A stretch of 64,000 bases of DNA, from contig NZ_LR134201.1 in NCBI RefSeq assembly GCF_900635955.1, positions 1,488,001-1,552,000 of the forward strand, in the 5' to 3' direction. The DNA comes from Cedecea lapagei. Its GTDB lineage: Bacteria; Pseudomonadota; Gammaproteobacteria; Enterobacterales; Enterobacteriaceae. Positions 1 through 7,520 of this stretch are shown here, one piece after another. Under the pieces are notes generated by a model. That model saw nothing but the letters and a program-made list of their open reading frames with translations, was not told the origin of the DNA and made no database searches. The translations under genes were made by a program, and so were the position numbers. How positions within the stretch are numbered: position 1 is the stretch's first letter; each line of letters begins with the position of its first letter.

Positions 1-1
1 A

Positions 2-913
2 GCGGTGCTGCGAAACATGCAGACGCTGTACAATACAGGGCGTCTGGCCGGCACCGGCTACCTCTCTATTCTTCCAGTGGATCAGGGGGTTGAGCATTCG
101 GCGGGCGCATCGTTTGCCGCGAATCCGCTGTACTTCGACCCAAAAAATATCGTTGAGCTGGCCATCGAGGCGGGCTGTAACTGCGTGGCCTCTACCTATG
201 GCGTGCTGGCTTCGGTATCTCGCCGCTATGCCCACCGCATTCCGTTCCTGGTTAAGCTTAACCACAACGAAACGCTCAGCTACCCAACCACCTACGACCA
301 GACTCTGTACGCCAGCGTCGAGCAGGCCTTCAATATGGGTGCCGTGGCGGTCGGGGCGACCATTTATTTTGGTTCGCCTGAATCTCGTCGCCAGATTGAA
401 GAGATCTCCGCCGCCTTCGAGCGTGCGCACGAGCTTGGCCTGGTGACCGTGCTTTGGGCCTATCTGCGTAACTCTGCTTTCAAGAAAGATGGGGTGGATT
501 ACCACGTCAGCGCCGACTTAACCGGCCAGGCCAACCACCTTGCGGCGACTATCGGCGCCGATATAGTGAAGCAGAAAATGGCTGAGAATAACGGCGGCTA
601 TAAAGCGGTGAACTTCGGCTATACCGATGACAAGGTTTACAGCAAGCTGACCACCGACAACCCTATCGATCTTGTGCGTTACCAGCTGGCCAACTGCTAT
701 ATGGGCCGAGCCGGACTAATTAACTCCGGCGGTGCCGCAGGCGGTGAAACCGACCTGGCAGATGCGGTGCGCACGGCGGTGATTAACAAACGTGCGGGCG
801 GCATGGGGCTTATTCTGGGACGTAAAGCGTTCAAGAAATCGATGGTGGAGGGCGTGAAGCTGATTAACGCCGTGCAGGATGTTTACCTGAACGAGAAAGT
901 GACCATCGCGTAA
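2..913 (+). CDS. fbaB: Class I fructose-bisphosphate aldolase FbaB (5' end outside window)
   Basis: Cleaves fructose 1,6-bisphosphate to dihydroxyacetone phosphate and glyceraldehyde 3-phosphate through a lysine Schiff base; cytoplasmic glycolysis/gluconeogenesis. The reading frame is open from base 2, and the first visible residues (AVLRNMQTLYNTG) match E. coli FbaB from about residue 48, so roughly 47 N-terminal residues lie upstream. The GTG at base 5 is an internal valine, not a start. The archaeal-type DeoC/FbaB barrel is intact, with LPVDQGVEH near the visible start and ADIVKQK carrying the expected Schiff-base lysine. It is close to identical to the E. coli protein and ends in KVTIA. 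A strong terminator follows 21 bases after the stop. Confidence 0.97.
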   Translation, partial: AVLRNMQTLYNTGRLAGTGYLSILPVDQGVEHSAGASFAANPLYFDPKNIVELAIEAGCNCVASTYGVLASVSRRYAHRIPFLVKLNHNETLSYPTTYDQTLYASVEQAFNMGAVAVGATIYFGSPESRRQIEEISAAFERAHELGLVTVLWAYLRNSAFKKDGVDYHVSADLTGQANHLAATIGADIVKQKMAENNGGYKAVNFGYTDDKVYSKLTTDNPIDLVRYQLANCYMGRAGLINSGGAAGGETDLADAVRTAVINKRAGGMGLILGRKAFKKSMVEGVKLINAVQDVYLNEKVTIA

Positions 914-934
914 ACGCTATTGCGTAAGTTCATG

Positions 935-959
935 GCCCCCGATTTTTGGGGGCTTTTTT
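935..959 (+). terminator. Rho-independent terminator of fbaB
   Basis: A six-base GC stem (gccccc at 935-940, gggggc at 948-953) with a seven-base loop is followed by six T. It sits between the convergent fbaB and yegS. Confidence 0.9.
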
Positions 960-982
960 ATACCCGTTTTTCTGCGGTTGGC

Positions 983-1882
983 TTACCCCAGCAGCGGGCA
1001 GTTTGGCGGTAGGCGACAGTCCAGCGCATTGGGGATGATTTCAATGCGGAAATGCCTTCCGCTTAGCGGCTCTCCGTCGAGGTTAAAGGTGATATCGTGC
1101 GGGGCAGAAATCTCGAACCAGGCCGATTTGCCTTCAATCACATTCGGGTTCTCACCCGGATTCGTCAGGGTGGTCAGCAGAGCAGGAAGCAGGTCTTCAC
1201 TGGTAAAAATTCGCAGCTCAAGCAACCCGTCGTTGATCAGGGCCTCCGGGCAAAGCTGTTGCCCGCCACCGGCCTGGCGACCGTTACCGATGCCTATCAC
1301 CAGCGCATCTCCCTGCCAGCTAAAATCCTCCCCGCGAATATGACAGCGATCGGGTTTCAGCTTATCCATGCGCATCAGGCCGTGAATTAAATATGAGACG
1401 CCGCCGAGCGCGGCTTTGAGTTTTTCCGGCGTTTCCGTCGTGATGCGTGTACCAAATCCGCCGGTCGCCATGTTAATGAAAAAGGCATCCTCGTTTACCT
1501 GCACCAGATCGATGCTGGTGGCTTTACCGAGCAGAGCGAGGCGCAGCGCTTTTTCAAAATCTTCCGGGATGCCTACGCTGGTGGCAAAGTCGTTGGCCGT
1601 GCCTAGCGGCAAAATGCCCAGAGCCGGGCGGCTCGCAGGAGGCACTTTTGCAAGGCAGGTGGCAACTTCATTGATCGTACCGTCACCGCCTCCGGCGACG
1701 ACCGTATCTGCGCCAAGGCTGAGGGCTTCTTCGATGTAGCGCTCGGCGTCTCCCTTTTCCCAGGTTACGCGAATGTGCAGCGTGTAACCTTCCTGGCGAA
1801 GAAGGTGTACAGCCTCTCGCAGTAGCGGGTGACCGGCGCCCTTGCCGTTTAGAATCACAAACGAAAGCGGGGATGTCTCCAT
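983..1882 (-). CDS. yegS: Lipid kinase YegS
   Basis: Diacylglycerol kinase-family lipid kinase; the E. coli protein phosphorylates phosphatidylglycerol in vitro, and its physiological substrate is uncertain. The 299-aa length is standard. The nucleotide-binding signature GGGDGT lies at residues 64-69 and LPLGTANDFA at 91-100. The C-terminal half is the beta-sandwich domain seen in DagK/YegS proteins. The start (METSPLSFVILNGK) matches the family N-terminus. It is a single gene, convergent with fbaB and downstream of CyaR, whose terminator separates the two units. No signal peptide is visible. Confidence 0.95.
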   Translation of the reverse strand: METSPLSFVILNGKGAGHPLLREAVHLLRQEGYTLHIRVTWEKGDAERYIEEALSLGADTVVAGGGDGTINEVATCLAKVPPASRPALGILPLGTANDFATSVGIPEDFEKALRLALLGKATSIDLVQVNEDAFFINMATGGFGTRITTETPEKLKAALGGVSYLIHGLMRMDKLKPDRCHIRGEDFSWQGDALVIGIGNGRQAGGGQQLCPEALINDGLLELRIFTSEDLLPALLTTLTNPGENPNVIEGKSAWFEISAPHDITFNLDGEPLSGRHFRIEIIPNALDCRLPPNCPLLG

Positions 1883-1962
1883 GACTTACCTCAGAAAAAT
1901 GAGCATTATCAAAGTGTAGAGCAAAGCGGCGGCAGGGGAGTAAGAACTGGCTGAATCCGCAG

Positions 1963-2049
1963 AAAAAAGAAAGCCTGCGCAAGGGAGATTGCGCAGGCCA
2001 AGGAGGTGGTTCCTGGTACAGCTAGCATTTATGGGTTATGTTTTTCAGC
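1963..2049 (-). ncRNA. cyaR: Small regulatory RNA CyaR
   Basis: Hfq-dependent, CRP-activated sRNA that in E. coli represses ompX, luxS, nadE and other mRNAs. On the minus strand the segment begins GCTGAAAAACATAACCCAT and contains the seed loop CCACCTCCTT, matching E. coli CyaR almost base for base. It ends in a perfect 10-bp terminator stem (gcctgcgcaa / ttgcgcaggc, 1973-1998) followed by a mainly T tract. The terminator stem differs from the E. coli sequence but pairs fully. Location just downstream of trhP is also as in E. coli. Ends are set by comparison with the 87-nt E. coli RNA. Confidence 0.93.
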
Positions 2050-2055
2050 ACGCGG

Positions 2056-2098
2056 ATAATAACGCCATCCTGTGTAACCGTATGTGATCGGTTTCTAA
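2056..2098 (-). promoter_or_regulatory. CyaR promoter with class II CRP site
   Basis: With +1 at 2049, the -10 hexamer on the minus strand is TATTAT (2056-2061). A CRP-like site with a perfect TGTGA half (2083-2087, plus strand) and a weak TCTAA half (2094-2098) around a 6-base spacer has its centre at 2090.5, which is exactly -41.5, the class II position. E. coli cyaR is known to be CRP-activated. Confidence 0.75.
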
Positions 2099-2133
2099 GA
2101 ATGATCCTGGCACGGGAAAATAACCCTGATTCA

Positions 2134-3495
2134 CTAGTTTGTGTGCGGTTTACGGCTTGTCTGACCAGAGAGATTGCGCATCAGCAGCGCATAATCCAGC
2201 GCTATCTCCTGAGGTACAGGCATCCATACGGTATGGCCGTCGCCCGGCGCCACTTCCACCGGCTCAGCCTTGCTGTTCTCGAGCTTCTCCAGCGTAAAGG
2301 TGATGTTGCCCTGCGGGGTCATCATCTCCAGGCTGTCGCCCAGCAGAAACTTGTTTTTCACCGCAACTGCGGCCAGGTCCCCGCGGCGTTCGCCGGTAAA
2401 TTCGCCCACAAACTGCTGGCTTTCGGAAACGGAGTGTCCGTACTCATAGTTCTGGTGGCTGTCGTGCGTGTGACGGCGCAGGAAACCTTCGGTATAGCCA
2501 CGGTGCGCCAGGCCTTCCAGCGTTTGCAGCAGCGTTGGGTCAAACGGCTTGCCTGCGGCGGCATCGTCAATCGCGCGGCGATAGACCTGAGCCGTGCGTG
2601 CGCAGTAGTAGTAGGACTTGGTGCGGCCTTCGATTTTCAGCGAGTGTACGCCCATTCGGGTCAGGCGTTCTACGTGCTCAATGGCACGAAGATCCTTGGA
2701 GTTCATGATGTAGGTGCCGTGCTCATCTTCAAAGGCGGTCATGTATTCGCCCGGACGTTTGGCTTCTTCCACCATAAACACTTTATCCGTTGGGGCGCCG
2801 ACGCCAAGGGTAGGTTCGACATTTTGCACCGGAATAGGCTCATGCACGTGAACGATGTTCCCGATGTCGTCCTCTTTGCCTTCCTGAACTTTATATTCCC
2901 AACGGCAGGCGTTGGTGCAGGTCCCCTGGTTAGGATCTCGCTTGTTAATATAGCCGGAGAGCAGGCAGCGGCCGGAGTACGCCATGCACAGCGCGCCGTG
3001 AACGAAGATCTCCAGCTCCATTTCCGGAACCTGCTCGCGGATTTCGGCGATTTCTTCCAGCGAAAGTTCGCGGGAGAGGATGACGCGAGTAAGTCCCATT
3101 TGTTTCCAGAACTTCACGGTAGCCCAGTTGACGGCATTAGCCTGTACGGAAAGGTGAACGTCCATCTGCGGGAATGCTTCGCGCACCATCATGATAAGGC
3201 CAGGGTCGGACATAATCAGCGCATCCGGGCCCATATCAATGACCGGCTTAAGATCGCGGATAAAGGTTTTCAGCTTGGCGTTGTGCGGGGCAATATTCAC
3301 CACCACGTAGAATTTTTTACCCAGCGCATGGGCTTCGTTGATCCCGAGCTGGAGATTTTCGTGGTTGAATTCGTTATTGCGCACGCGCAGAGAGTAGCGA
3401 GGCTGGCCCGCGTAAACGGCATCAGCGCCGTAAGCGAAGGCGTAACGCATATTTTTCAGCGTTCCCGCCGGGGAAAGGAGTTCTGGTTTAAACAT
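2134..3495 (-). CDS. trhP: tRNA 5-hydroxyuridine synthase TrhP (U32 family, formerly YegQ)
   Basis: Prephenate-dependent formation of 5-hydroxyuridine at tRNA position 34, the precursor of cmo5U; the family was formerly labelled peptidase U32. The 453-aa protein has the N-terminal barrel (MFKPELLSPAGTLKNMRYAF) and four clustered cysteines, C170, C177, C193 and C197, which fit the iron-sulfur site known for these enzymes. Length and sequence match the E. coli protein. CyaR lies immediately downstream on the same strand. A long open frame on the opposite strand is only a shadow. Confidence 0.95.
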   Translation of the reverse strand: MFKPELLSPAGTLKNMRYAFAYGADAVYAGQPRYSLRVRNNEFNHENLQLGINEAHALGKKFYVVVNIAPHNAKLKTFIRDLKPVIDMGPDALIMSDPGLIMMVREAFPQMDVHLSVQANAVNWATVKFWKQMGLTRVILSRELSLEEIAEIREQVPEMELEIFVHGALCMAYSGRCLLSGYINKRDPNQGTCTNACRWEYKVQEGKEDDIGNIVHVHEPIPVQNVEPTLGVGAPTDKVFMVEEAKRPGEYMTAFEDEHGTYIMNSKDLRAIEHVERLTRMGVHSLKIEGRTKSYYYCARTAQVYRRAIDDAAAGKPFDPTLLQTLEGLAHRGYTEGFLRRHTHDSHQNYEYGHSVSESQQFVGEFTGERRGDLAAVAVKNKFLLGDSLEMMTPQGNITFTLEKLENSKAEPVEVAPGDGHTVWMPVPQEIALDYALLMRNLSGQTSRKPHTN

Positions 3496-3624
3496 GAAAT
3501 TCTCGGTCTGATATCAGGTCAGAACCGCCCCACCTTGTGGAGCGGTTAAAGTCGAGTGGATTACCACAATTTAAGGGCGGGAATTGTAGCGCCGTGAGGC
3601 GGGGGAGTAAACCGTCTTGCGGAA

Positions 3625-3882
3625 TCAGGCGGTAAACGGGATGCCGACAAAAAGGATCGACGCGAAGGCAATATTCTCCGTGTACTCTTTCAGCGCTTCG
3701 GTATTTTCTTTGAAATGTGAGATGAACATGTCGAGCGCAGCGGCTTCATCCGTCGCCGGTATCTCGAAGCCAATTTTTTTAAATCCGTCAGCGGCCAGCT
3801 GTTTTTTCTCTTCCTTACCAAGAGATGCCTTCGGGTAGATATTGAAGGCAATATCCCGGCTATAGAATACATACTTTTCCAC
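3625..3882 (-). CDS. Small conserved-looking protein of unknown function (85 aa)
   Basis: I do not recognise this gene. It encodes a soluble, charged 85-residue protein (MEKYVFYSRDIAFNIYPKAS...) with no signal peptide, membrane segment or cysteine. On the minus strand a ribosome-binding-like GCAAGGAG sits 5-6 bases before the ATG. It lies between trhP and baeR on the same strand as both, with over 100 bases on each side, so it is probably its own unit. It is not YegP, which occupies a nearby position in E. coli. The open frame, start signal and protein-like composition support a real gene; function cannot be inferred. Confidence 0.65.
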   Translation of the reverse strand: MEKYVFYSRDIAFNIYPKASLGKEEKKQLAADGFKKIGFEIPATDEAAALDMFISHFKENTEALKEYTENIAFASILFVGIPFTA

Positions 3883-3994
3883 GATGAACTCCTTGCGGGG
3901 AAGGCGCCGGTCAATGTTGAACGGCCTGTGTTCTATCGTAGAGTTTTTTTTGTTCTCTGAGCAGTCTACTAAAAGTAGTAGTTCTGAATGTGAG

Positions 3995-4717
3995 TTATAT
4001 CACCCGGCCCGCGTCGGCCTCCCAGCGGTAACCCACCCCGTAAACGGCACGAATAAACGACTGATCGGCATCCAGCGCCTCAAGCTTGCGGCGCAGGTTT
4101 TTAATGTGGCTGTCGATGGTACGGTCGGTCACCACGCGGTAATCGTCGTACAGATGGTTCAGCAGCATTTCGCGGGAGAACACTTTTCCCGGCTCATGGG
4201 AAAGGGTTTTGAGCAGACGAAACTCAGCGGGCGTGAGATCCAGAAGCTTATCCCGCCAGATGGCCTGGAAACGCCCTTCATCAATGAGCAGCGCGCTTTC
4301 TTCTGTGCCGGAGGAGATAGCGATCTGACGTTTGCAGCGGCGCAGGATGGTTTTGACGCGGGCCACCACTTCACGCGGGCTGTAGGGTTTGCAAATATAG
4401 TCGTCGGCACCAATTTCCAGCCCCAGCAGGCGGTCTATCTCTTCAATCTTTGCCGTCACCATCACAATCGGCACTTCGGAGAAACGGCGAATCTCTTTGC
4501 ACAGCGTCAGGCCGTCGGTGCCCGGGAGCATCAGATCCAGCAGAATAAGATCCGGCGGCGTCTGGCGAACAAACGGCAGTACCTCATCACCGTGGGTCAG
4601 CAGAACAGGGGCGTAGCTTGCGGCTCGCAGGTAGTCGATGAGCAACTGCCCAAGCTTAGGTTCATCTTCCACGATCAGGATGCGCGGCGTGCTTTCATCA
4701 ATCGGTAGCTCGGTCAT
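3995..4717 (-). CDS. baeR: Two-component response regulator BaeR
   Basis: OmpR/PhoB-family DNA-binding regulator of envelope stress that activates mdtABCD, acrD and spy in E. coli. The 240-aa protein has a receiver domain (about 12-125) with the acidic pair in VEDEP, phospho-acceptor D61 in LLDLMLPG and K110 in CKPYS, then a winged-helix C-terminal domain (about 135-232). Its start overlaps the end of baeS by four bases (ATGA), so the two are translationally coupled. It is the last gene of the mdtABCD-baeSR operon. Confidence 0.97.
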   Translation of the reverse strand: MTELPIDESTPRILIVEDEPKLGQLLIDYLRAASYAPVLLTHGDEVLPFVRQTPPDLILLDLMLPGTDGLTLCKEIRRFSEVPIVMVTAKIEEIDRLLGLEIGADDYICKPYSPREVVARVKTILRRCKRQIAISSGTEESALLIDEGRFQAIWRDKLLDLTPAEFRLLKTLSHEPGKVFSREMLLNHLYDDYRVVTDRTIDSHIKNLRRKLEALDADQSFIRAVYGVGYRWEADAGRVI

Positions 4718-6108
4718 AGTGTCCTCGACGTTTCTGTTTCCAGAGGAAGTTCAACGGTAATGCTAACGCCACCAAAGCGAGAATGGGCGGCGGTTAGCGT
4801 TCCGCCATGGGCGGTCACGATATTCTGGCAAATAGACAGGCCGAGTCCCGATCCGCCGCTGGCACGGTTGCGGGAGCCTTCGGCCCGGTAGAACCTGTCA
4901 AACAGCTGGCCTAGCTGCTCGTCCGAGACGCCGGGCTCGCTGTCGTCAAAACTCATTACAAACTGCTGATTCACCACTTTGCCGCTGATCACCAGCTGAC
5001 CGCCGCTGTCGGTGTAGCGCAGGCTATTTTCCAGCAGGTTGTTAAACAGCTGCATCAGGCGGTCTCCATCACCAAAAATAACGGCGGTGTCCGGCAGCGC
5101 GAGGCGTACCGTCAGGCCTCGTGAATCAAAACGGGATCGGAATGCGCCGGCAGCGACCTCAAGCAGCGTAATAATATCCAGCGATTTCTTCTGGTAGGCC
5201 AGCGCGCCTTCGTCCGACATGGAGAGCTGATGCAGGTCGTCGACCAGCTTGGTCAGGGTGGCGACCTCCATTTGCAGAGAGGTCACGGAGTCCGGCGTAA
5301 ACTTCCGCACGCCGTCCTGAATCGCCTCCAGCTCGCCGCGCAGAACGGCCAGCGGCGTTCGCAGCTCGTGAGAAATGTCCGCCATATAGGCGCGGCGCAT
5401 TTTATGGTTCTTTTCCAGCGTACTGGCGAGTTGGTTAAAGTCCTGAGCTAGCCGTCCCAGCTCATCCCGGCTGTCGACCGCAACCCGGGTAGTAAAGTCA
5501 CCGGCAGCCAGCTTATGCGTTCCCTCAACCAGACGTTTTACCGGGGCCAGCAGGCCACGGGCGAGCAGGAAGGTTGCCGCCGCCGCGAGCAGGCTGGAGA
5601 GCGCGACGATTATCCAGCTGGTCCGCCGCTGCTGACGATCGAAGTTAATATCAGTATTACGCGTCAGGCGCTCAATGGGGGAGGCGATCACCCAGCCAAC
5701 ATCCTGACCGTTGACGTTAATCGCCCGGCGCATGCCCTCCCTGGGCAGTTGTTCCCGTGGACCAACCAGCACCTGGTTATTCTGATCGACGACCCAAAAC
5801 TTGGTGCGCCAGCCGTGGGGAGGCAGCCCGTGCGCTTCGTCACCGTCGCGCTCAAACGAACGCAGGATCTGAAACACAAACCGATCGTTGTGGCGCAGAA
5901 AACGCCAGTCGCCGTGAAGGGCATACTGCTCGCCAAGCGCGTCGCTCAGCATCTCGATGCGCTGAACATTGCCACGCTTGATGTAGTCGATAAAGCCCCG
6001 TTCAAAGCTGAGCCGTACGCCCCAGTGCATGATCGCCAGCACCAGCAGGCAGGTAGAGAAAATCGCTAAAAACAACTTACCGGTAATACCGGAGCGCCAG
6101 AGTTTCAT
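4714..6108 (-). CDS. baeS: Sensor histidine kinase BaeS
   Basis: Inner-membrane sensor that phosphorylates BaeR in response to envelope damage, indole and some toxic compounds (established in E. coli). The 464-aa protein has TM1 (about 11-29), a periplasmic sensor region, TM2 (about 164-184), a HAMP linker, a HisKA domain with phospho-acceptor H247 in DISHELRTPL, and an HATPase_c domain ending in GSGLGLSICQNIV. It overlaps mdtD by four bases upstream and baeR by four bases downstream, showing a tightly coupled operon. Confidence 0.97.
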   Translation of the reverse strand: MKLWRSGITGKLFLAIFSTCLLVLAIMHWGVRLSFERGFIDYIKRGNVQRIEMLSDALGEQYALHGDWRFLRHNDRFVFQILRSFERDGDEAHGLPPHGWRTKFWVVDQNNQVLVGPREQLPREGMRRAINVNGQDVGWVIASPIERLTRNTDINFDRQQRRTSWIIVALSSLLAAAATFLLARGLLAPVKRLVEGTHKLAAGDFTTRVAVDSRDELGRLAQDFNQLASTLEKNHKMRRAYMADISHELRTPLAVLRGELEAIQDGVRKFTPDSVTSLQMEVATLTKLVDDLHQLSMSDEGALAYQKKSLDIITLLEVAAGAFRSRFDSRGLTVRLALPDTAVIFGDGDRLMQLFNNLLENSLRYTDSGGQLVISGKVVNQQFVMSFDDSEPGVSDEQLGQLFDRFYRAEGSRNRASGGSGLGLSICQNIVTAHGGTLTAAHSRFGGVSITVELPLETETSRTL

Positions 6109-7520
6109 GTTTCGCTCCTTTTGCGACGGCTAATCAGCGCGTTTTCTGAACGATCGTTTGGGACGCGAGCAAACAGCAGCGCAGGAAGCGCAATCACCAG
6201 CGCCATGCAGAAATAGGTATACATAAAGATGCCGTGTGCCTGTTCATCGCCGGCCGGAAGCTGCTGGTGGCCGAACATGCCCAGCAGAAGCCCGGCCACG
6301 GTCACGCCTATACTCATCGAGAGCTGCATGACCATCGACAGCATACTGTTGCCGCCGCTGGCGAGCTCATCCGGCAGGTCTTTTAGCGTCAGGGTATTCA
6401 TGGAGGAGAAGCGCATGGCGTTGACCATACCCTGTATAAACAGGACGACCGGCAGCAGCCAGAACCAGCCCATCAGGGCGGTTGCCATAAATATCAGCGT
6501 AATCAGCGCCAGGCCAAGCGTAGCGGCGACCAACACGTTGCGGTAGCCAAAGCGGTTAACCACCTGCACAACAATACGTTTCATGCCCATGCTGCCTAGC
6601 ACCATCGGGACCATCATCAGCCCGGCGTGGAACGGCGAGAAACCTAATCCAATTTGCAGAAATACCGGCGTCATAAAAGGCAGCATCCCGCTACCGATGC
6701 GCCCGCAGAGGCTGCCCAGCAGGCCGAGTGAAAACGTTTTAGTATTAAACAAGTTGAGGTCGAACAGCGCGTTTGCGTTGCCGCGCGCATGCCACAGGTA
6801 GAGCAGGATGGCGATAACGCCGCCGAGGATCAGCAGCCCGAGCATTTCGCTGGAGATCCCAAGGCCCTTCTGACCATCCAGGGCAATCGTCAGCGCCGCC
6901 ATGCCGAACGCCAGCATCAGGAAGCCGGAGATATCAAAGCGGCGGGTTTGCATGGTGTAGTTCGGCATCAGCCAGAGCGTGGCGATCGCCCCGACGATGC
7001 CGACGGGAATATTGATCAGGAATATCCAGTGCCAGGAGGCGTACTCTACCAGCACGCCGCCGAGCGCAGGGCCAAGCAGCGGGCCAACCTGGCCCGGGAT
7101 CGTCACGAAGGTCATTGCCGCCATATACTGTGCCCGGGGCACGATTTTCATTACCGTCAGCCGCCCCACCGGCACCATCATTGCGCCGCCCACTCCCTGA
7201 ACGACGCGGGCCAGCACCAGCTCATTGAGCGTGGCGGCATTGGAGCAAAACAGAGAGCCCAGGGTGAAAAGAATTATCGCCGTGAAGAAGACATTGCGCA
7301 CGCCCACTCTGTCCGCCAGCCAGCCGCTGGCCGGAAGCATCACCGCGACCGTTAAAACGTAGGCCACCACTACCGAGTGCATATGCAGCGGGCTGACGCC
7401 CAGGCTTTGCGCCATCGAGGGCAGGGCGGTGTTAACAATCGTGGTGTCCAGCGCCTGCATAAAGAAGCCAAAAGCGACAATCCATAACTGCCAGCGGACG
7501 GCGGTGGGCAAATCAGTCAT
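6105..7520 (-). CDS. mdtD: MFS-family transporter MdtD
   Basis: Major facilitator of the 14-TM DHA2 drug/proton antiporter type. In E. coli MdtD is encoded with the MdtABC pump but is not needed for its resistance phenotype; export of iron-citrate has been proposed. The 471-aa protein is strongly hydrophobic. It has LDTTIVNTALP at residues 24-34, typical of DHA2 helix 1, and the helix 5 antiporter motif around GPALGGVLVEY. It overlaps mdtC and baeS by four bases each. Confidence 0.95.
   Translation of the reverse strand: MTDLPTAVRWQLWIVAFGFFMQALDTTIVNTALPSMAQSLGVSPLHMHSVVVAYVLTVAVMLPASGWLADRVGVRNVFFTAIILFTLGSLFCSNAATLNELVLARVVQGVGGAMMVPVGRLTVMKIVPRAQYMAAMTFVTIPGQVGPLLGPALGGVLVEYASWHWIFLINIPVGIVGAIATLWLMPNYTMQTRRFDISGFLMLAFGMAALTIALDGQKGLGISSEMLGLLILGGVIAILLYLWHARGNANALFDLNLFNTKTFSLGLLGSLCGRIGSGMLPFMTPVFLQIGLGFSPFHAGLMMVPMVLGSMGMKRIVVQVVNRFGYRNVLVAATLGLALITLIFMATALMGWFWLLPVVLFIQGMVNAMRFSSMNTLTLKDLPDELASGGNSMLSMVMQLSMSIGVTVAGLLLGMFGHQQLPAGDEQAHGIFMYTYFCMALVIALPALLFARVPNDRSENALISRRKRSET

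Noticed and set aside
2038..3549. 503-codon open frame on the plus strand opposite trhP
   Set aside because: It is fully antisense to the well-supported trhP gene and CyaR, has no family-like sequence, and results from codon bias of the real gene.
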